Of a stretch of DNA of 64,000 nucleotides, positions 1 through 11,600 are shown piece by piece. Position numbers and translations under genes: made by a program. This DNA is from Macrocystis pyrifera (Eukaryota > Sar > Phaeophyceae > Laminariales > Laminariaceae). The notes under the pieces are model-generated. The model was not told where the DNA came from. It worked only from the letters and a program-made list of their open reading frames with translations, and ran no database searches. The DNA is taken from assembly GCA_031763025.1 (NCBI GenBank), contig JASSKH010000001.1, positions 16,159,142 to 16,223,141 of the forward strand, written 5' to 3'. Position 1 is the stretch's first letter; the number at the start of each line of letters is the position of its first letter.

Positions 1-58
1 GGCGTGTGGAAAAGCAAAGCGTGTCTGACGTACAGAGTGAATCAAGAAACGGCTTGAG

Positions 59-128
59 CGTTCGAATCTTAACGGGGGATGACACTATAATATAAATATA
101 AAAAGTGTCATCCCCCATAACGTTCGAA
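59..128. repeat. Short inverted repeat (hairpin)
   Basis: The arm GGGGGATGACACT recurs inverted as AGTGTCATCCCCC around an AT-rich loop, and both arms end in TTCGAA. This is probably a very small MITE or foldback relic. Confidence 0.7.
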
Positions 129-433
129 CACTCGTATTTTGGTAGTTTTTACAACAGGCAGGATAGCTTTTAGATAACACACCCCCTCGGACGAGCTTCC
201 AAGCTGAGTTTCTCGACAATGGGGACGGCGTACTGAGTACGCCCAGCGATGCGTCCAATAATGAGGGAATATCTCGACAACGGCAAGATCGCGCAAACGG
301 AAAGACCTCGACTCACGGCAAGATCTCGTTTCACGACGAGATCTTTCGAAAGTCACCATTTATGTGAGGGTTGTTTACCACTCAACCCTTTTGGTATTGC
401 ACTATTATTAATAATAACTGTACACGAAGATGT

Positions 434-505
434 ATTTGACTCTCATCCCAAGTGAAACGTCTCAAAAACATTTGACTCTCATCCCAAGTGAAACGTCTCA
501 AAAAC
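434..505. repeat. Exact 36-bp tandem duplication
   Basis: Two identical 36-base units (434-469 and 470-505) lie head to tail. Each contains GACTCTCATCCCAAGTG. Confidence 0.9.
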
Positions 506-756
506 GGGAGTGCATTCCTAATCGACTAAACTCCAACTCAACCAACCAATTTAGGTAAGGTACACAGGATGCGCCAACCTTTTTCTGGAAGAAGTGGTCT
601 ACAGCAGCAGTCAGTACCTTCAATAAATTTAGTTTGAAACCCACAGAGTAGTACTACTGTGGGCGGACATTTAACTTCGTCTAAACATAAACATGGAGAC
701 CCAACGTTCCTTATATTTCCGTCCGTGGTATGCGGAGGGCTAAAGGTAAGGCTCTT

Positions 757-996
757 GGTGTTGGATATCGTTTGAGAATCGAGTTTGATACGATACCGAT
801 AAACGAAAAAACAAATCGATATTTGTACAATATTTCGATACTTGATACATCACACATTTCGTCAGTGTCAGCATGAAAAGCAAAACACGGGGAATGTCAG
901 GGGATGGAGGGCAAAACACGTTCGATATTATACGATATAAGAAAACTTGACGTTCGATATTTGTATATCTGAAACTTCGAAGCGATATCCAACACT
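757..996. mobile_element. MITE with GTGTTGGATATCG termini
   Basis: The left end GTGTTGGATATCG is the inverse of the right end CGATATCCAACAC, and the interior is rich in CGATA and TCGATA. It stops about 12 bases short of the donor site of the TrmB exon, so it lies in that intron. A diverged relative lies at 57944-58290. Confidence 0.6.
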
Positions 997-1008
997 AAAG
1001 GTTCTCAC

Positions 1009-1286
1009 TCGCCTCTACGCCGAGGAAGCAGTCGTCGGGTCTCGCGGCTGCCATGCCCAACAAGCTCTCTCCCAGACCGAACCCGATGTCAAGCGTCACA
1101 GCTGGCGCAGCCCACCCCCCGCCCCCCGCCACCGCTCCCCTCACCGCCACCACTGCATCTCTACCTGCTGTTGCTGCATCTGCCGCATATCCATCTGCTG
1201 CTGCTGCATCGGCTACATTTGCAGCTGCTGCTGGTGCTGGTGCATCTGGTGGTGGTGTTCTTGAAAAAATATTGTCGAAGTCCCAC
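1009..1286 (-). CDS. tRNA (guanine-N7-)-methyltransferase (TrmB family), one internal exon
   Basis: The 278-base exon runs from acceptor ATCAG (AG at 1287-1288) to donor GTGAGAAC starting at 1008, phase 1 at both ends. It opens with WDFDNIFSR, then has a low-complexity stretch rich in Pro, Ala and Asp. It ends with the S-adenosylmethionine-binding motif I and following strand: LDIGFGLGESLLGMA, then RPDDCFLGVEA. In TrmB this block (E/D-I-G-F-G-x-G, then RP..xFLG(I/V)E) binds SAM, and the enzyme makes m7G46 in tRNA. The later FPDPWPK-type motif was not found between 1 and 1000, so the next exon probably lies beyond the left edge or far into the intron. The N-terminal exons at higher coordinates were not recognised. 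The Ala/Pro-rich insertion is unusual for TrmB. Another SAM methyltransferase is possible but fits less well. Confidence 0.72.
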
Positions 1287-2900
1287 CTGATCTTCGTGCA
1301 TTGAACACGACGGGGTGGCAAAAACGAAAAGACGTTACACACTCCATCTGTGAAAAGGACAATAACCAAAAACGGGTATACGCATAACGACAAGTCAAAA
1401 ACACACCCCACGAGCCACGCCATTGGCCAAAAAATAAATCCTGTATCCTACGGGATACCAAAGCAGTAGTCCTTTTTTTCGAAGGGTATATAGCCCATAC
1501 CAGATTGTATCATACCTGGTATATATATGTTATGTATGTACCTTTCCTATAGTACAGCTGTTGCTGTATACGAGTACCTTTCTTTGGCTCCACTGAAGCA
1601 GTCACGCAGTCACGATGTCACGATTTCTTTCTTTCGGTTGTTTCGCTTTCATTCAATAGAATACTCCTGTACTTACTTGGTGCTTGAACAGCAGTATTCA
1701 ACCATCGCCCTCTTCAACTATCGTATCTATTCCCGCACAAATAACAAACTGCAAACGCAACAACACACTACACCGATACAATAGTTGTCAGACGCCGAGC
1801 GACGCGTCCATCAGCACTGCAGCATGGGAATATCTTCGTGAGACTTTTCCAAAACCGTCATTTTCGTTGTGTGCGCCCGCCGGCTCTGGGGATAATCGGC
1901 TGAAACTTGTCCCACCCACGGGGTGGTGTGTGGTGTGTTGCGATGCTACAGCAGTTGGATGGGCTATGGATACGGTTTTTAATAAAATTATCGAATACGT
2001 CAGCTGTGAGTTCGACTGATTAAATAGGTTATACTCTACTTAGCAAGCTGGGTCATACGCCTGTTCTGTATTTCATTAATAGTAAAATGGGGCGAAGTTT
2101 AGATATTTTGAGCCTCCAAAAAAAAAAACCCACATACAATATAATCGGTGTTCTCATCTTCCGTGTTATATTCATAAGCGTTGCTGCTGCCGTATACTGC
2201 TGTAGGTAGAGCTTTGAGTAGGATGACTACTGCTGTTTGCCGTAGTATTAATAAAGGTCGCCAGCCGTAGGTATTGGTTGGCAAGGTATACTACGTACGT
2301 TCAGCAGCTGCAGCGGTGCCAACTAACAAACTACCAAGACTTATTTGGTACGGAGTGCGCATTTCCCCGTGATATCACTCGCGTAGACTCTAGAGGGCTC
2401 AGGTCCGGGTGGGATTAGGTATATCTAGGCGTTGGAATCATGGTGCCAACCGGGAGCTAGATGTTTAGAAGCAGAGTTCTTGTAGCAAGCGAGTGTTTTC
2501 GACTCGACCGTAGCCTGTTGGGTAGGGCTTGGTACTGGGCCAGTGTCCACTGGCAGTGCACTGGTTCTGGCAGTACATCTCTCCTGGCTGAGGGAGGTGC
2601 TAGGACTCTAGAATATTGGTAATTTACGTACGTCCCACTAAAACGCCTCACAGAATAACGGAAATACATCGAAACGTGCTCATGAGATAACAGTAAAGCA
2701 GCATTCCGAACACGCCTACACCATCATACCTTTTGTTCGCACTTTCGACTTTTCCTTTTGAGGCCAATCTACCACCCCTGACCCAAACATTAATTGCCTT
2801 TGCAATACCGCCCAAAATCAACGTATTGATTGGTGTATTCAGCTGTAGTGATCACAAATCGCTTCCACACGTGCCCCTGCAGGGCCCCTCACTAGCTGTC
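1287..2900. other. No gene recognised
   Basis: AT/GC-mixed sequence with the motifs TACCTGGTA (about 1517) and TACTGCTGTA (about 2190). It may hold upstream introns of the minus-strand methyltransferase gene. No convincing exon was seen. Confidence 0.4.
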
Positions 2901-2921
2901 GGGGGGGGGGGGGGGGGGGGG
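2901..2921. repeat. Poly(G) run, about 21 bases
   Basis: An uninterrupted G run followed by TATGGTCGCGCGCCGC. It may be the poly(C) end of a minus-strand retroelement, but its flank does not match the two poly(C)-tailed families described here. Confidence 0.6.
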
Positions 2922-3218
2922 TATGGTCGCGCGCCGCAACGATAAAATGCTGGTCGCATCCAGGCTCCTGGCTTCGTCAGCCAGAAATCAGACATCATTC
3001 TCCTAGCTAGAGATACCGAGAAACCGGTTTGATCTTTGGCGGCTCGTCGGACCCAAGGGCGTTCGTGCTATTCCCCGGGGGAGGGCGATTTATTTTGACA
3101 ATAAACCTGTTCCCGGGGGTACCAAACAGGTAGGGGGGACTTCATCAAAGGAAAAAAAAAAACTAATTCCGCGGGAATAATAACACAACGTTTTACCATT
3201 TTTTCAGCCATTTTGGGC

Positions 3219-3592
3219 GGGGGGGGGGGGGGGGGGGGGGGTATACTCATTATCATGCATGGCCGTAGTCGTATGGCCATAGACCCTCGCATCCCTACAA
3301 TGCCGGGACGGAGCACGACGGGTTTTCACCGACCAGGTAGACATTGCTTGCACCAAGCGCGAAAGCGCCGTGAGATGTTGGGCGAGTCGCATGAAGGATG
3401 AGCTGCATCTTACCAAGAACCGCTATTGAGGCGGATTTCCTTGCATACGGATGACAGCGTTAATGAATTGATTTGATTTCTGGTGTAGCAAGTGCCAGAG
3501 ACAGCAATGGGTTTACTATGTAACTGCCTCGTGGGAGCCTTACCATATGCACACTATATAACACGATCAGGGGGGGGGGGGGGGGGGGGGGG
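3219..3592 (-). mobile_element. Poly(C)-tailed non-autonomous retroelement copy (family PC)
   Basis: Reading the minus strand, the element ends in GCATGATAATGAGTATAC followed by a C run (plus-strand G, 3219-3241). The body carries family landmarks: GCATCCCTACAATGCCGGGA, GTTTTCACCGACCAGG, and AGACAGCAATGGGTT with CTGCCTCGTGGG farther inside. The copy is bounded at its 5' side by a second G run (3570-3592). Confidence 0.75.
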
Positions 3593-4184
3593 TGCAACAC
3601 AAGGAGTGGGGCGTTGACAGAGGGCATTACGGTAATCTGAGCAAGCCTTGAAACCCTACTGCAATGTGCACCACCCTTGAGCAAACCTTGAACACAGGGT
3701 ACCATCATACATACCGATCAGATTTACCGTATGAAGGGCTCGGGGCCGAGCATGCTTTCTAAATAAAAATTCTCAACGGTTCCCAAAACGTGAGCCCGAC
3801 GTTATAATGAATGTGGCCATTAGTGTACTCCCTCTTTTGTTACTCGTGGGCGTGTACTAATAATACTGCTGTACTGCGGTATTATTCTGTCTACCAGGTA
3901 CGCGTTGCGTGGATATATGGTCGAAAACCACTTGACAACGTGCGCTCGCTTAGGCGCGAAAAAATAATAATAATATTGATGACAATAGCATTAATAATAA
4001 TAATAATAATAGCAATGGTATGTTTTTTTCGCCCGCGGCGAAAAAATAATGCGAGGCGCGAAACTCGTGTTGGACACGTCTACCGGCGGCTTTTGCGCGA
4101 AGAAACAGGAATTCCGACCCGGAAAAGCTGCGGGTAAGCACCTGCCGCTGCTGAAACAACGGTTACGGTTTTACGAGTGTTCAC

Positions 4185-4590
4185 GCAGCGTGAAGACAAC
4201 ACCACGTACCCGCTGCGCAGATAGGCACACATTGGTCAACGGAGGGCTTGCGCGCGCGGGGTATATGGCGACCGAACTATTAATAAAATGATCGAGCTAT
4301 GTACGAGTATCGCCAGGAACTCGCCCAGCAGCAGCACATTTGTATCTGTCGTGAACTTGAGTACGTTGATCGATGGTGGGCGGTAGTGTGACAACACGAG
4401 TCCGTTGCGTACATAGGTAGGCGCGCGTGCATCAATGGAGGGCTTGCGAGAGCTCGGGGGGGTATTCGACGATCAAATTGCTGTAAGATAGCTTAACTGT
4501 CGCTAGGAACTCGCGCCGCAGAACATTCGGGACTGCCGTCAACTTGATTTCGTCGGTGGATGGGGGACAGCAGTACTTGCTTGAATGTCG
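4185..4590. repeat. Diverged tandem duplication, unit about 205 bp
   Basis: Two successive segments share blocks in the same order: GGAGGGCTTGCG, a CGATCAAATTG/CGAACTATTAA region, AGGAACTCGC, and a closing (A/T)CTTGA(G/T)TTCGT-like block before GATGG. The second copy has lost the TATTAATA present in the first. Confidence 0.55.
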
Positions 4591-5257
4591 AGCTAATTCA
4601 GTCGTGACTGAAGCTCCACAGGTACGGCTTCCTTCTGTTAATAAAGAACAGCATTAGTTGTTGTCTAACCGGCTTCCGCCAGCAGCTCGAAAGGGTGTTC
4701 CTAATTTCTTAGGGTTTATGAAAAGGCCAAAAATCGAGGTTACCTGCGTTGGTGCACGTTTCATGTATATATACGTATATGCTTCAGGAAATGGGCTTCA
4801 GCCAGCTCGAAAGGGACGTGTTTGGCGCCATCGAAATTAAAAAATCATTCTTCGCTCGTAACTATTAAAACTATACCTGGTTTTTTGTTTTCATACCTGG
4901 TTTTAATAGTGAGAGGAGAAATAAATATCGTGGGGGCGTATTTGGCGTTTGGGTAATTCAGAGTCCCAGGTAAGTACGTAGTGGGAGCGCGCAGCCGTAT
5001 GTATGACTATTAATACTAATAGTGTAATAGTCACGTGCGTGTTGGAGATGTCCGTGGATAGAGTTTCGTGCACTATGACGCATCCCGTATACCAGTATAT
5101 ATTATTAATGAAAGCCTGGGCTGGGTCGTGTGACAGGAATATACTATTAATACTGCTGTAAATCGTAAGCGTCATGTTTGTTCAACACTTTTCCATCCTT
5201 GAACCTCAAGAAGAGGGGTTTAATTGCGCAGTGAAAATCTAGGACTGTCGCCAAGCA

Positions 5258-5342
5258 TTTTAGTACTGCAGTCCCGTTTAGGGGACAAACTTACTTAGAA
5301 CTTGAATGGTTCGTCCCCAAAACGGGACTGCAGTCGTAAAAG
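5258..5342. mobile_element. Small TIR element (CAGTCCCGTTT family)
   Basis: The arms TACTGCAGTCCCGTTTAGGG and CCCCAAAACGGGACTGCAG face each other across about 25 bases. Relatives lie at 39270-39360 and 41121-41241, with single arms at about 18520-18568 and 54632-54668. Confidence 0.7.
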
Positions 5343-8300
5343 CTCTCTAAAGCTCGACCTACCGGCATTTGTACTAAAAGGGTTTTCTTGCCTGTTACGC
5401 TGGTTTCTACATTCAAGGCTGTTGGCCTGCGCGCGATTGAAAACAAATCGGTTTCGGCAAAACCGACTATCAATACTCGAATCTGGCATCAATTTGGAGT
5501 GAAATCAAACGAATGAAAATAGCCGACGCGAGCACCAATCATCCCCCCCCCCACCCCCCCAGGGCTTGTGAGGAGTTATCTAGGCGGTAAAATGCGTTCG
5601 AATGACATTTTTTTCTATGTACGATTCCATCGCAAGACAATCACAACCATTTTGCGATTCAGACGTACCATTGAATCGAACCATTCAATCGGATGCACTG
5701 ACTGCGATTCGCAGCTCTACTGATTTCAGGAGAGTTTGGTGTTTGTGGTGAGCCGTGAAGTCTCTCTACCGACTTCCACTAGCTTGTTTGGTTCTGTTTT
5801 TATTTCAGCGGGGACAATCAACCCGGACGACCGCAACAGTATCCGCGCGAACGTTTACGGGCCCACACTACGTACGTGAGGTCCCACAGCTTTCGCTTGC
5901 TCTGCTTTATAGCTACGATTAACCAGCGAGTTTTGCATGGCTTCAGGACTTCAGCGCGGAAGCGAGATTCTCATCGTGTGCTATTAATATTAATATTAAT
6001 AGTTGATCATTCATCGTGATGGTGACCCTTGCGTTGTGTACCACACCCCCTGCCGCGTCATGCCATATTTTCAGCATGACACCCTCAAGATATCAGCTGG
6101 GTGATACCGTTGCGTGAGTATGCGCGCAGTACCCCCAGGTGCGCGAGTGTACTGCAACATACTGAGACCAACAACATGGAGGTGGAGGTGCAAATGCATG
6201 CGAACGCGTGGCCCATGTCAGTTGGCAAAACTTTTCGTTGGCGCCGGCGACTGCCGCCACCGGTACTCGATCCTCTATCATGTGTTATTTGCGGAAAATC
6301 ACAGCTGTGTTTCCTGTTGCTGCAAAGCCCCCCACTGAATAGTTCGCCAACAAGCCAGCGCAAGCTTCTGGCACCAACGCTCCCAGAGCAGAGCCCATTG
6401 ACAACGCAAGCACGGCATCTGCTGCTTGCAACAGATGTGCAAGCTGGCAGCACTAGCTCCATCCACTGCTACCATACCCCTGGGCGCCTTCCTGGAGTGT
6501 GGCAGTAAAACCTCCAACCTAACTGCTATCTCATCCGTCACCCCTACCTGCCAAGTGTGTGGCAGCCAAACTTCTTGGCAACAACTGTTATCATACCCAC
6601 CTATAGCCACACCCCCTAGACGATACCACCTCGTTGATACGGTTCATCAAATCCCAAAATAGTCACCCACTTCATCACCGGAGTACACTGTGTATCACAC
6701 CCCCGGGTTGTAACACACCGGGTGATACAGGTTTTTAGAGCCCCAAATGTTATCACGGGGGGTAGGGTGTGGTATACATCGCTGTTTACCATAATAACGA
6801 GTCGCTCGTGGTGTCCCAGTCTGCGCTCTTTCTTGGGGGGCGATACGGGCGTTCCTACCTCCTCCCCCAAACCAAACACTGAACGAGCAGACAGCGGAAG
6901 CACACACGATTATCCTCGTACTATACCGGTATAAACCAATGTATCATAGGCAACTGCTACCTTGCTGGTGGTGCCGGTACTACTGCTGTACCTGGTACCA
7001 GCATACGTACGTACACAAGCACCGGTATAAAATATGTTTGTGTGTGGGCGTGCTGTGGTGTAAAAACCTTACATGGAGGAGACACAGCAAAGGGTACGCA
7101 AGGGCGGGTTGATCGCGGCACCAGATGAGTCCATGTTCGTATCATAGGCTGTAAGGTCTGGAAGCTGGAAATCTGCCCAGAATCCGGAACATCTGTTTGC
7201 TGTTTGCGCTTGAGTGACGTTGCACATTGAAGCTGTGCGATTGCCTTAGAATCGAGCTGAACATATCGACTCATGCCAGGTATATGCCTACGTACTTGGT
7301 ACCTATCTCGCACACTACAAGGAAACAACTAGCACGAGCAGTTGGGTGGCAAACTTACTTCAAAGTACGTACCAGGTACGAAGCTGCTGGGTGATGCTTC
7401 CTTTCTTTCTGCCTGCTGAAAAAAGCGAGCTTCACCATCGCGAAGAGGCTGTCCCGGCGAGCAGCGGCGTTCGCAACTTTCAGCGCTTCGGATAGATACT
7501 ACCCATTCAAAACACTCCATTGACAGTAAAGGAGGAATATTTTAAACCCCATCCTACATCAGCAGCGAGCAGCAGCAGCGGCCTGGAAGCGGTACCAACG
7601 ACACGTAAAATGCTGTCGTTGCTGCTGCTGTGCATGCACCTACTCCGACCAAATAAACCATCCGCGGTCCAGAAGTAGACTCGAAACTCAAGACCATTCA
7701 CCTGTCCTTGTAATCCATGACTAAACCGTACTTTGGCGACAGCTCTCGAAGCGTTTTCCGCTGCCCTCTAGTGATGGGCGACTGCCTCCGACGGAAAGAC
7801 CGCCGCCGACGGGCGGCCTTGCGCTCGTGGCGGGGGATCGCAAGCACCCCGTCGGCGGGCAGAGAGGTAGAGGTACTTGAAAGGAGAACAGTTGTCGTAG
7901 CTCGAGGGCAGCACCAGCCGTGTTCATTCTTCTCAGATTGACGACGGCAAAAAACAGAACTTCGTTCGCAAGTGTTATTAGTAATAGTTGTCGGTTTGTA
8001 CACGGTCAGCAGGGCGAACGCGACCGTGATTGGCGGAGCCCCTGCCTGGATCCACATTGGTGCCGAATTCCACCTTCGGCTCCTTCGCCCGCCCGGTCAC
8101 AGGGTAGAGGGCACCCTAGACCCGACCGGCTACCACACCAACAGACAGACGACAGTCCGGAAAAAATGCGGCGGAATAGAAAAAAATATCGAACTTTGCC
8201 GTTACGACGGGCACCGGCTAAATTCTCCGTGTTCAGCCGAGCACCAGGCCCCGACACAACTACACCAAAAATTCGCAACTACAAGCAGAGTTACTCTCCC

Positions 8301-8595
8301 TAACGTTCACGCACGGCAACCCCACCAGCCGACGCGCCTCTCCCCCCTGACCCTCACCGGCGGAGCTGTCGTGTCCTCAGAGGCTGGCGCGTGACGTTAT
8401 TCCGCTCGCGTGACCTTCTCCACGCGACCTCACGAGGCAGTGTCTTTTTTCGTCTTCAAGGTACCACCTCTGTAGGCGGAAACGACAAAGGGAGGTCTCT
8501 TCATCTCAAGGGGACAAAAAAGCAAGCGAAGCAAGACCCAAGCCCTCCTATAGCTAGGCGGCACCCGAGCTCGGCAGTAGAGGGAGCGAGGCGCG
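5343..8595. other. No gene recognised; upstream region of the A20/AN1 gene
   Basis: Segment 6060-6760 repeats the words GGTGATAC and GTATCA(C/T)ACCCCC several times, so it is probably a decayed repeat. Segment 7700-8595 is GC-richer and lies directly upstream of the A20/AN1 start codon. It probably holds the promoter and 5' UTR, but no TATA box or clear element was identified. Confidence 0.4.
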
Positions 8596-8663
8596 ATGTC
8601 TGAAAAGGAGCAGCCACCGATTATGGACCAGAAGCTCTGCGTCAACGGATGCGGGTTCTTTGG
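8596..8663 (+). CDS. A20/AN1 gene, exon 1 (start of A20 finger)
   Basis: The exon encodes 22 residues plus two bases, from ATG to C-G-F-F, ending before donor GTAAGTG. It carries the first two zinc ligands (CVNGC). Confidence 0.9.
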
Positions 8664-11600
8664 GTAAGTGCAGCGGCCCTTGCCACCTTTCTCCTCCCTT
8701 CCTTTAGTTGTCGCTGGAAGATGTGCGACTTTATTTTTCTCGTTTTTTTCTTGAGAAGCCCAGGTGTATTCGTTTGGCGTGTTTTTCTGTATTTTCTGGC
8801 GAGGACTTTAGTTCGGCTGCCGAGCATGCCTACCTCACCCAAGGTCAAGCCAACTGCTCCCCGTAATTTCCCGCACAAGGGCCGGCTGTAGCTCGAGGCT
8901 CGTCGACATGCCCCGTCGCTTGCGAGGCTCTCGGCCCATTCTTCCCTGATAAGTCGTGATTTGTAGCGCAAGCACCATGCCCCTACCTACGTTGGTGCAG
9001 ACAGGGTGCTTTTTTTTGTTGCTCGCGTTCCGAGCTTGTCGAAGAGTCTCGCCGAAGCAAAGCAAGCACTTCTCCCTGCTTGCTTTCCCTTTCGTTTGTT
9101 TGTGGGCTTCCTGATGTTTTTTGCTGACTGACTGCTATGTGTGCTGCTGCTGCTTCTGATGCTGCTTCTGCTGCTGCTGGGCCACGGTTTAGTTCCATTC
9201 ATGGGGGAAGGTGTTCTTGGCTTTGAAGTATCGCGTTGTCGTTGGTGCCGTAGGGTTGACCTCGATGGTGCTTGAGCCTTGGGCCGGCGCACTTTCGCAC
9301 CCTCCCCCCCCGATTCTGATTTTTTTGGCGCAGACGCGTCAGATAAAAAAAAATTAACACGTCTTTCTGGTATTGCATTGTAAACTTGTCTGCAGTTTGA
9401 CGTCACGTCCTGCCTGATTCTATTTTGAAGTGAGTAACGAACTGCGCGAAATTGTATTTGTTTGGTTGCTCCTGTTTTTGCTTGTTGTGTTGTTGTCGTT
9501 GTGTCGTTGCTGTTTTTGTTTTTTGTCGTTTTGTGGCGGTGTGACAGGTCTTCCAACACGAGCCACATGTGCTCGAAGTGCTGGAAGGACACGATGTCGC
9601 AGACGATGCGGGATGCGGAAGGGAAGAAAGATGGAGGTACGCGGGAGTCCAAACCCACTCCAATTGAAGCAGCAGCAGCACTACATGTAGCTTCAGTACA
9701 CGTAGTATTACGAGTAGTATTTATATATAGTCAAGTTCCTATTTTCGTCGATTCGGTTCCCGCCCGCTGCCCGACACTCCGTCGATTATTTTTTTTGTTC
9801 AGTAGAATTAAAATGCCGAAAATATTCGTTCAATCGTTTGTCTGGCTGGCTCTGCTTTTCTTGCCGATCCTCTTCCTCAGGGTTGTTGATATTTGCTGCC
9901 GATTTGAGACACGAACTTGGTTTCATCGTGTTGCCTTGGTCGCATTTTCGAGCCAATTCCGCTCCTGAACCCCCTGACCATTCCGCGTACGTACTCGAAG
10001 TGGTAGTCACGTTATCTACGTTACTCTGCCAACTATTAATATTATTATTATTATATTAATAGTAGCAGCATTTCTCCGTACACGTACACTATCGTCTCGT
10101 CTCTTTTGCATTGCTTTGTTGGCCTTTTTTCGCTCTCTGGTCACTCTGGTCAGCGCTCTGATGTTGTATTTGCAACTTGAGGCCAACTTGTACAATCAGT
10201 CTCCGCCTCGTAGTTGACCACTGGGCCTGTATCTCTTGCGAGTACTCGCCGGATGAAGAATCAGCACGGACACGTGATTTCGATTGGTGGAAAGAAAGAG
10301 CTTACATGCGCCACTCTCGTACTCTACCTGACACTATTTAACTGCTACCTGGCATTCTTCAGTGATCAAAGATGTCACAGGAGCCAGGAGGCATGTCAAC
10401 CAAGGCAAAACGTGCGCTGTCCAGGGTGTGAGGCCGAGGTGCTCTCTCAAACCTAGTAGTGTGGTGTAGGTCAAGGCATGTCAAGGCAAAGTTGCTGTCC
10501 GTCAAGGGGTGAAAAAAACTGTCTCCTGACATCTTTGGCTGTGATACTCGTGGTATATATCATGTGATAATATTAATGGTCGATATTAGTATCGGTACAA
10601 GTTGTAGTTCGAGGGAAACCGCCTTGACTCTACTCTGGCTTTCGATGCGACGTGTTTTTGCCGTGCTGATTGATGTTCCACCAAGCGTTTTTTTTTACGT
10701 GTCTTGTGTTCACGCAGTTTGTGTGTTGACCCCTGCTGGTCTTGATAAACCTATCGATGCAACAGCAAAACAGGTTGATTATCGCATCAACATCATACGT
10801 AACAAAGCATGTACTGGTTGGTGTAGATTCGTGCCTGGTAGTGGTATTAGTAGTGGAGGGCAGGCAGTACAAATGCAGTAGGGTATTCATGGTACTTATC
10901 TGGTGTACTACTTACTGACAGCTGTAGTCCTGTCGGTAGCTCTTTCGTGATTCGGAAGCAAAGTGCGTACCACACGGTTTTGATTGCTTCGACTTTTCAA
11001 GTTTGAGAGAAACATAGTTCATGCTCAATTGATGTTCTAGAGCTGTACGATATGAACTTGAATAGAATAGTCTGAAATCCTGACTTTAGAAAAGAGTACG
11101 AGTGTTTTATCATACCTCGTACTTAAAAGATAACATGCCGAATCCCGAAGCTACGCGTACGCACTCGGCCTTCGTGTACGGATAAAAGTGTGGAAGGTCG
11201 TCACGAGTACGTACATAGCGCTCCTTCGAGCACGCGCATGAATGCGTTTTTGGTGTAGTCTACTGTACGTACAGACTGCATTATATCAAGACATACCTGG
11301 TACACTCTGCATTATGGTGTGTTATCTCTGTGTCGTAGTCTGTGACCACAGAGCTCGTATCTTTCTAGGGTGAAGAATCAGCACGGACACTGGGCTTGCT
11401 GGATGTCGACGAGTAGAAGAACGGTTTAATGTGAAGAACACACACACACACATCAGTAGTTCATCGTCCCGAGCTTCATTATTTCGAGTACGATGTTGCA
11501 ATACCACGAGCGGTACACGAATGATCCGACGCTCGTGTTTAAGGTACGGGCGAAGACCCAACCCAACCAACCCCTGACTCTAACCCTAACCCTAACCCTG

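Noticed and set aside
6085..6662. Overlapping frames of 100-135 codons on both strands
   Set aside because: The region is built from repeated GGTATCA-type words and lacks any domain; the open frames are likely a by-product of GC-rich repeats.
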